Below, in pieces: positions 57,336 through 64,000 of a stretch of 64,000 nucleotides of DNA (position 1 is its first letter; the number at the start of each line of letters is the position of its first letter). Source of the DNA: Anastrepha obliqua (Eukaryota; Arthropoda; Insecta; Diptera; Tephritidae); contig NC_072893.1 in assembly GCF_027943255.1 (NCBI RefSeq), forward strand, positions 57,444,001-57,508,000, in the 5' to 3' direction. The notes under the pieces were generated by a model. The model ran no database searches. It was given only the letters and a program-made list of their open reading frames with translations, and was not told the origin of the DNA. A program made the position numbers and the translations under genes.

Positions 57336-58743
57336 GGTTACTGGGCTTCCTCTCCACCACCGTTTTGTTGGGCTCATCTGAATCTGACGCCAGTAGCTCT
57401 TCCTCATCAGTGAGAGTAGTATCAAGTACTCTATCTAACAAGGAAGAGATACTGCCGTCAACAGATGCCTTCCGTAGCGCTGTAGCAGTGTTAGGACCGG
57501 AGCCAGATTCCGCCGTGGGGCCTATCTCAGCTCCAACCGGGTCCTTTAAGTTAGGCGCCTTGTCCTTATTGTAGACCCTCAGAGTTATGGACGAAAACCC
57601 ATAGCTTACTACACCGTCCGATCGCGCCAGTGCGTCCGCCGAGTCCTTGCAGACTACGAAAGTAGCGCTTCGGTACTCGCCCTTGGGATCGTCCAGCTTT
57701 GTGACCTTCCAAGACGATGTAGGAAGCTCTGGATTGCATACCCGAAGCATCTCAAGGATTTGTTTAGGGTCTGATGGCTCCGCTGGTAACCAGGCCCTAG
57801 CTCTTGGTAAACTAGGGATGTCATCCCTTGAAATTACCTCGAGTTTAGACCCAGGCCATACTTCGCCAATCCTTGAGATGGCTATTTTGTATAGATCAGT
57901 GGATCTCTGATCGGCACAGGCGATTAGCTTCACATGACTCTGATGCCATCCACTATCGCGACAGAAAGGAGCTGGACCAGGATTCTCCTTCAGAATTTGG
58001 AAGAAGACGCTTGAGAGCCTGGCTTCCACTTTCTTCCAATTGTCAGGCGAAATAGTGCCGTCAGGGTTGCTTTTATCAACCACCGCCCATAGCTGTTGGC
58101 CTTTGACAGCTTCGCTGTACGTAGCTGGAGAAGTTTTGTTGATTCGGGGCTTCTTCAACGTGCTGGGGTTGCTGGGTGGGTCGTCCGACAACTGACGTTT
58201 TGGGTTCGGTTCAGAACCCCGAGGGGACTCCTCCGTTACCCTTGTCGCCCAGCTAAATGAGTGCTTCTGTTTAACAGACCACTCCTCCTCTGGAATCGTT
58301 TTCAGGCGCTCCAGTAGCCTGAAGGCAGCACGTCTCTCCTTGTAGCCATGCCGTGCAGGCTCTGCTACTGCGGAGGCATCAGTCGTTTCAGACTCAGCTT
58401 TGCCACCTTTACCAGGGCTAGTCCCGGTATTGGTGGTAGAGGAAATTGACTTCTTGGCCGTAGTTTTGTTGTGAGTACCGCCACTTCTGCTGTTGCCAGG
58501 TTTGTCCTCAGCACCAGCTTCCGCCGTACGAATTGGGCTAGCCGTGAAGGGCTTCGATGTACTGTCACTTCCACTAGGTTTAGTTATCCCAGCTTCCGTC
58601 GTACTAAGAGAAATCTGGTTTGATCCAGATTTGGGGGTGGAAGCTATAGCTTCCTTTGCATTTAGGGACTGCTTGTCCATTGAGGTTTTTTGATTGAAAG
58701 ACTCCATCTGTTTCTTACGATCACCGTCCACCGTGGCAGACAT
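57310..58743 (-). CDS. LOA-like ORF1 (Gag-like RNA-binding protein)
   Basis: The 477-residue protein likely coats the element RNA. I start it at the ATG at 58743 (MSATVDGDRKKQ). The frame is open upstream to 59007, but that part is Pro/His-rich leader sequence, whereas the related plus-strand element also begins MSA. Residues 1-220 are low-complexity, rich in Ser, Thr, Lys and Gly. Residues about 223-397 form the conserved domain (DGTISPDNWKKVEARLSSVF, ENPGPAPFC, SGWHQSHVKLIACADQRS, RARAWLPAEPSD, GVVSYGFSSITLRVY). It resembles the family catalogued as DUF4780; I assign this from memory of its wording. No CCHC zinc knuckles are present, unlike many LINE ORF1 proteins. The C-terminal end is acidic. 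Confidence 0.88.
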   Translation of the reverse strand: MSATVDGDRKKQMESFNQKTSMDKQSLNAKEAIASTPKSGSNQISLSTTEAGITKPSGSDSTSKPFTASPIRTAEAGAEDKPGNSRSGGTHNKTTAKKSISSTTNTGTSPGKGGKAESETTDASAVAEPARHGYKERRAAFRLLERLKTIPEEEWSVKQKHSFSWATRVTEESPRGSEPNPKRQLSDDPPSNPSTLKKPRINKTSPATYSEAVKGQQLWAVVDKSNPDGTISPDNWKKVEARLSSVFFQILKENPGPAPFCRDSGWHQSHVKLIACADQRSTDLYKIAISRIGEVWPGSKLEVISRDDIPSLPRARAWLPAEPSDPKQILEMLRVCNPELPTSSWKVTKLDDPKGEYRSATFVVCKDSADALARSDGVVSYGFSSITLRVYNKDKAPNLKDPVGAEIGPTAESGSGPNTATALRKASVDGSISSLLDRVLDTTLTDEEELLASDSDEPNKTVVERKPSNHDVTGSSD

Positions 58744-59160
58744 GGTGATCTTATAAAAAGGAAGGGGAAACATGATGGTCGACCGTGGCAGCGCCCCATA
58801 CCACGGCAAGGTCATGGTTATACCCCGAGGTGACCCGGTATCGAGGTAGCTCCGTAGAAATACAGTCGGACAGAAAACCCCCTGACTGCAAACCACCCAA
58901 TAGGCACGGGTCGCATGACACCTTGGGTTAGGGGGGGGGTGAGGAGAGGAGATGATGGGATGATGAGGGTTAAGGATTAACAGGTGCGTCGGTACGGTGA
59001 TCTTCATATGGTGATTGGATGGCCACCAATTTTGCCATGATGGCTAGCCAATCCTCATATGGAGCTTCCCTCTTAGTTCGTATTGGGTTGGTCCCCATGA
59101 TATGGGGGTCAAACCAACATTTAAGCCTCATCCCCGCGACAAGGAGACCAACATGATGAT

Positions 59161-59619
59161 ATAAATATGAATATTACAAATCATTCAACATCAACATATC
59201 TTTAGTTTATTTCTCTTTACACTCAAACCTGCAAATGCACCAATTTTTATGAAAATGTACGACACTTTCCAAAATACTCGAATCACTTAACAGGAAAACG
59301 CTCGTAAGCAAGCGCCCCCTGCCTTTTACTCTGCCTTCATTTTGTTTATGCTCGGAAGTCTAATGACGTTGAGCGCAAAGAGTTATCAAAATTGCGCTGT
59401 CATTTCCAACTTCGTATCTCTCCAGGCAGGCTAATGCAGGCTGACAAGTGTACCACAAAAATAATTATAATTATACAAACTTTGCAAATCTGTCATGACA
59501 CTAAGACTGCTTAAGTGAATCTGAACAAAAATTTTTAAATGCGTAAGAATTTATACATATAAAACGACTTTTGAGTAACTGTAGGTCATAACGCTGTCTC
59601 AGAAGGCTACAGCTACTTC
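59161..59619. other. Spacer between two head-to-head LOA-like elements
   Basis: AT-rich sequence lacking a frame. It contains the unresolved 5' boundaries of both elements and may include part of either 5' untranslated region. Confidence 0.45.
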
Positions 59620-59626
59620 AAAAGAA

Positions 59627-60982
59627 ATGTCCGCAATTAGTTTCCAGGGGACACCGGGGGAAAGTCGGAACCGACTCTCTCCATAAATTCGGGGGTTAAA
59701 GGTGGGAACCCACCTTTAATAGGTAGCGGATCACAGACGGAACCGTCTGCGACTCCTGGGGCAGTGGCGCTGGATGGGGTAGCCAGCACCAGCAAAGGGC
59801 TTTCACCTAGCTTTCCGGGGACTTCGGGGGTACCTCTTCGAGGACCCTCCGTTAAGCCTAAACGGCAGCCTGGCCAGAGTAAGCGGTCCTTCTCTGACCT
59901 TCGTATGGCTACCAGGATCCTGGAGCGCTACGGCGGCCAGAATGACCCTCAGTCATCTGAGAGGCATTCTCAGACGCTCGAGGGCCAGGAAGGTGGTCAG
60001 AGGAGCAGAGGAGGGCAGCGGAAAGGGAGTGGAAGCGAGCGCTCCACACCCGGGCTCGGGAGTAAAAAGGCAACGCTCCCAGGAGGAGGACGTCTCCAAA
60101 GAGAAGAGACCCAGGATTGGTGGCGGCCCACCAAAATCGTTTAGCGAAGTCGCTAAGCAGGCGGGCTCCATCATTCTCGGGGTGATGGACAGCGGTAGAG
60201 AAGACGGCGCTATCTCTAGGGAGGAGTGGAAGAGGGTAGCGTCCGCCATCTCTGCCGTATTCATGAAGGTGGTGAGGGAAAACCCTGGACCACCTCCAAG
60301 CTGTGAAAGTGCCGGATGGCACTACGGTTCCTACAAGAGGATCGTCTGCGCTGACGAACGGTCAGCTTTGATGTATAGGGCGGCAGTAGCCTTGGTGGGA
60401 GAGGTTTGGGAGGGAGCCAAGCTGAAGGTCATGGACAGAAGGGATCTACCTGTGCGTCCGCGAGCACGTGTCTGGCTCCCCTCCGAACCCTCTGCTTCGA
60501 AGGAGATGGAGGAAATCCTCCGCTACTGTAACCCCAAACTTCCCACGCACAACTGGAGGGTGGTTAAGGTGGAGAAGACTGAGGGATCCTATCGGCAAGC
60601 GCTGATTCTGCTGAATGCAGAGTCTCTCAGTCCTCTTGCTGAAGCAAAGGGGGTCATCAACTATGGCTTCGAGAAGGTAGTCCTTAAGGTCTACCAAACC
60701 GATGCCAGAGGAGATGCCCCCGCACATCCGGAGGTGCTGGGAGAAGCAAGGCCCACAGTAGAGGAAGCTCCTGTGGACATGGAGGTAGATTCCGTCACGT
60801 CGGAGGGTGATAATGCTGATGACGTCCGCTCTTTACCGGGGTCCGTCATAAGCATCGGGTCGTTCTTCGACAGGGCGGAGGAGGAGAGGCTTCTGGCCTC
60901 GGAGAGCGAGGACGCCGTCCTGGAAGTGATGGAGAGGATCCTGGAGGATGAATATTCTTCAGATAAATCTTCAGCACTCTAA
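59627..60982 (+). pseudogene. ORF1 of the second LOA-like element, frameshifted
   Basis: The ATG at 59627 starts MSAISFQGTPGESR and meets a stop at 59684. The coding sense continues in another frame (ASTSKGLSPSFPGTSGV to SDLRMATRILERYGG), then returns to the first frame between about 59950 and 60050. From there it runs cleanly to the TAA at 60980. The conserved domain is complete in that last part: EDGAISREEWKRVASAISAV, ENPGPPPSCESAGWHYGSYK, RARVWLPSEPSA, GVINYGFEKVVLKVY. Net result: two compensating indels in the low-complexity N-terminal half and an intact conserved half. The C-terminus is acidic, as in the other element. Confidence 0.85.
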
Positions 60983-63900
60983 GGCGGCGTCCGCCAACCT
61001 ACTTATCCACCTTGAGCAAGGTGGAGATGATATAGTCCTGATTCAGGAGCCGTGGCTGAGCAGCAACGGCATTTCTGGGCTCAGGACGAAAAGCTACAAA
61101 CTGGTGGCGTATAGCAGGACAGGTAAACCAAGATCCTGTATACTCATCAGGAGGGAACTTAACGCATTTATTTTGCCTAATTTCAGCAATGAAGACATTG
61201 TGACGGTGAGTCTGGAGGGCCCGGCTGGAAAACTATGGCTGATGTCCGTATATATGGCACACGATGACGAGGTGGAACCACCTCCGGCGCTGCTAAGGGA
61301 AACCCTGGCTGAAGCAAAACGAAGGAAAATCGGCGTTATCATAGGCACTGATGCGAACTCCCATCACACCTGCTGAGGAAGTTCTAACATCAATGCACGA
61401 GGTGAGTCACTTTTTGATTATATTTTAAACGAGGACTTGTTTATATGTAACAGGGGTAAGGACCCCACTTTTATTACCGCAGCCAGAGAAGAGGTGCTTG
61501 ACCTTACTCTGGCTTCTTCCTCACTGATAAACCGAATCTCCGATTGGAGGGTGCTAAACACTCATTCCTTCTCGGACCATAGGTACATTCAGTTCTCTCT
61601 CACTCAAACTCGTCCAACAAGATCCCCCTACAGGAACCTGAGGAGGACGGACTGGAATGCATATTATAGAAATTTGCTGAGCTTACTCCCCAAGGCACCG
61701 GGAGGAAATCTAGATCTATCGGAAGAAACGATCGACGAACTGGTGGAAACTTTCACCTCAGCTTGCAACACGGCCTTGGAAACTTCTTGTCCAATAACAG
61801 TTTTTCCCAGGAAGGAAAAACCGCCCTGGTGGACAACGGAGCTATCTGAGCTTAGGGTCTCATGCAGACGCCTTTTTAACAGGGCTAAAAGAATTAGGTC
61901 TCCCTCGGGATGGGAGCTGTATAAAGCAGGGCTAGGAATATACAAGTCCGAAATTAGGAAGGCTAAGAAGGACTCCTGGAGAAGCTTCTGCGAAAGCGTA
62001 GAGGGCTGCCATGAGTCCTCCAGGTTTAGACGAGTACTCCCTTGGGGTACCTAAGAGACGAATCGGGGCGTTGGGCGATGAGCGGCGAGGAGTCACTGAA
62101 GTTACTTCTCGACGCCCATTTTCCGACGAGCCCAGCACCTAGCAGCACCGGCCTGGATAGCATTTCAACTTGCATTCCGGACCGGGGCTGGTTGCTGGAT
62201 AAGCGTCGCCTGGCTTGGGCCATTGACTCCTTTAAGCCCTTCAAATCTCCTGGTCCTGACGGCATCATTCCTGCCCAACTACAGAAATCTGTGGAGGTAT
62301 CATGCCGTTGGTTGAGCCCCATCTATGCGAGCTGCGTAGCCAGGGGCTACATACCAAGATCATGGAGGGCCGTGAGGGTTGTCTTTATACCCAAGGCAGG
62401 TAAATGCTCGCACGTCTCCCCTAAGGACTTCAGACCAATTAGTCTCTCATCTTTCTTACTGAAAACCCTTGAGAGACTGATTGACCTGCACATAAGAAGC
62501 GAAATTCCTCGGGGTCGACTGTCGCATACTCAACATGCTTATTGCAAGGGTAGATCGGTGGAATCTGCCCTACATACAATCGTGGAAGAAATCGAAGAGT
62601 CTCTTCTTCAGAAGGAGTTTGCGGTAGGCGCCTTCCTCGACATCGAGGGGGCTTTTAACAACGTCCTTCCGGAGGCAATTACCAGGTCTCTAGGTAAACT
62701 AGGGGTCGAAACCGACCTTATAAGACTTATCCACAAAATGCTTAGCGACAGAACTGTCACGGCAGAGTGGGGCGGTATCTCCATCCACCGGCAGGTGAGT
62801 AGAGGCACTCCGCAAGGTGGGGTTCTCTCACCATTACTCTGGGTTGTTGTTCTTAATGATCTGTTGGAGGAGCTGGTGAAGGGAGGCTGCAGGGTAATTG
62901 CCTACGCGGATGACGTGGCACTAATTGTTAGAGGAAAATTTTTGGATACTCTGTACAACTTGATGCAGGGATATCTGAATGCAGTTGTTAGATGGGCAAC
63001 GGATTGTGGCCTGTCGGTGAATCCTCTTAAGACGGAGCTCGTCCTATTTACGAGGAAATATAAAATACCAAGAGCTCAACTTCCCTCAATAGGGGGCGCT
63101 CCTCTGATGCTTTCTGACAAGGTGAAGTACCTTGGTATTATCCTTGACAGCAAGCTTACATGGAAGCCCAATATTGAGGAAAGGGTGAGAAAGGCAACAA
63201 TCGCCTTGTATGGGTGCAAGGGCGCAATTGGCAAAAGATGGGGCCTCTCGCCTCGAGTTGTTTTCTGGCTGTATAATACCATTGTAAAGCCTATCTTGTT
63301 ATATGGAGTCATAGTCTGGTGGAACTCACTAGAGAAGACGACATTGGTGAAGAAGCTGGAAAGAGTTCAGAGGTCGGCACTCATTGGAATCAGTGGGGCG
63401 CTTCGAACGACTCCTACTCTGGCGCTCAACGCAATGTTAAATGTGGTACCCGTAGATATCGCAGGCAGAACTGCCGCAACACGTACCGCAATCAGGCTGA
63501 GGGGCTGGAGCTATAAGCTCAATCTCCCTTATGGGCACTCAAGCATCCTTAGAAACTTTGAGTTCATCCCTCTGTCAACAGACCAGTGTATACCCTCATT
63601 TAGTCCGACCGGAACATTCATCTCTCTCATCCCGTCAAGGGAAGAGTGGACGGGGGGCTACACTTGGGGGCAGGGCCTGGTGAACTTGTTCACGGATGGA
63701 TCGAAGTTGGAAGGAAAGGTTGGCGGAGGAGTCTTTTGCGAAGGGCCCCCCATCAGACTAAAATTCAGGTTACCGGACCACTGCAGTGTGTTCCAGGCAG
63801 AGGTAGCCGCAATCAAGGAGGCAGCTGACTGGCTGCTCAAATGTGTACTAACAGTCAAGAAGGTAAATATTTACTCCGATAGCCAAGCGGCAATAAGGGC

Positions 63901-64000
63901 CCTCGGGTCTATGACGGTGCATTCGGAATTGGTCAAGGAATGCTTGACCTCACTTTCGACTGCGTCCGAATTCTTTGACATCAGCCTCATCTGGGTTCCC
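60948..64000 (+). pseudogene. ORF2 of the second LOA-like element, one nonsense codon and one frameshift
   Basis: Starts at ATG 60948, 35 nt before the end of ORF1 and in the +1 frame. The endonuclease reads MNILQINLQHSKAAS, IQEPW, GTDANSHH. Then a TGA at 61374-61376 stands where the intact element has Trp-containing HHEIWGS. The same frame resumes (GSSNINARGESLFDY) to 62054, where a short deletion near 62038 shifts the frame. From about 62044 the reading frame appears open to the window end with FKSPGPDGI (62240), FLDIEGAFNNV, RGTPQGGVLSPLLW, YADDVALIV (62910), TDGSK (63692), FQAEVAAIKEA and YSDSQAAIRA of RNase H. Thus RT and RNase H catalytic residues survive. It continues past 64000. Confidence 0.9.

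Larger units (their letters stand above)
53640..59160 (-). mobile_element. LOA-like non-LTR retrotransposon, apparently complete
   Basis: This is a minus-strand element of about 5.5 kb with intact ORF1 (58743-57310) and ORF2 (57335-53736). The 3' untranslated region of about 90 bp ends in CCTACCTACCTA near 53643-53655. The 5' untranslated region is GC-richer than the flanks and extends to roughly 59150; I cannot fix the exact 5' end. The ORF1/ORF2/RNase H/CCHC layout and EN sequence fit LOA-type elements. It is the only retrotransposon in the window with no visible damage, so it is a candidate autonomous copy. Confidence 0.85.
59620..64000 (+). mobile_element. Second LOA-like element, broken, runs off the window
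   Basis: Plus-strand, same gene order as the 53.6-59.2-kb element but clearly a different family: ORF2 proteins share motifs yet differ at about half of positions by eye. It is damaged by at least two frameshifts in ORF1, a nonsense codon and a frameshift in ORF2. The 3' end lies beyond the window. Confidence 0.85.

Noticed and set aside
57336..57425. 30-residue N-terminal extension of ORF2
   Set aside because: It lies wholly within ORF1 and precedes the first endonuclease strand; the related element starts at the equivalent MNILQINL.
58744..59007. N-terminal extension of ORF1 to an upstream ATG (MKITVPTHLL)
   Set aside because: Pro/His-rich, unlike any ORF1 start, and the related plus-strand element begins MSA at the equivalent place. 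It is probably 5' untranslated sequence.
1..64000. CRISPR array, bacterial operon or phage system
   Set aside because: No regularly spaced identical repeats and no ribosome-binding sites or operon structure; all protein families are animal transposons.

Overview
The window is non-coding, transposon-dense DNA from a higher fly. The AT-rich sequence, GTATGTATGT/TA-type microsatellites, dense DD34D mariners, LOA-like and Jockey-like non-LTR retrotransposons and a tRNA-derived SINE all fit a brachyceran; a tephritid fruit fly is my best guess, not a proof. I recognise no host protein gene, tRNA, rRNA or CRISPR array. Every reading frame I can name belongs to a mobile element, and the long stretches between them look intronic or intergenic.

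Layout. 0-9 kb: a full-length 1286-bp mariner (791-2076) with an intact 345-codon transposase whose third catalytic Asp is Asn; a broken LOA-like RT (3.3-5.6 kb, minus); a decayed mariner (6.3-7.1 kb, minus); an internally deleted mariner (7185-8077). 11-20 kb: a LOA-like remnant interrupted by another LINE's 3' end (11.4-12.7 kb, minus), SINE fragments, a Tc1 pseudogene (15.3-16.2 kb), a mariner with two inverted left ends (16549-17474), and a plus-strand LOA-like remnant (19-20 kb). 20.7-29.4 kb: a deleted mariner and a 679-bp helix-turn-helix-only element 5 bp apart, a mellifera-like mariner, a decayed transposase of the DUF4817/DDE type, and two juxtaposed mariner fragments. 30-46 kb: the best SINE copy (30286-30608), two copies of a LINE family (30961-32610 and 40540-41625), LOA-like, RNase H and Jockey fragments, more transposase remnants and a third LINE fragment. 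46.8-52.6 kb holds almost nothing recognisable. 52.6-64 kb: a deleted Jockey-like fragment, then two LOA-like elements head to head. One (53640-59160, minus) has intact ORF1 and ORF2 with every catalytic residue I checked; the other (about 59620 to past the window end, plus) is a different family broken by frameshifts and a nonsense codon.

How the parts relate. The best non-obvious signal is that the SINE and the 30.9/40.5-kb LINE family end in the same 39-nt architecture: a shared 9-mer, an 18-nt hairpin segment, a shared 12-mer, then a microsatellite. This is what a SINE using that LINE's reverse transcriptase would look like. The intact LOA-like element is the only retrotransposon here that could plausibly still be autonomous. 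Most other copies are dead, and their breaks (microhomology deletions, inverted end duplication, nesting) record how they died.
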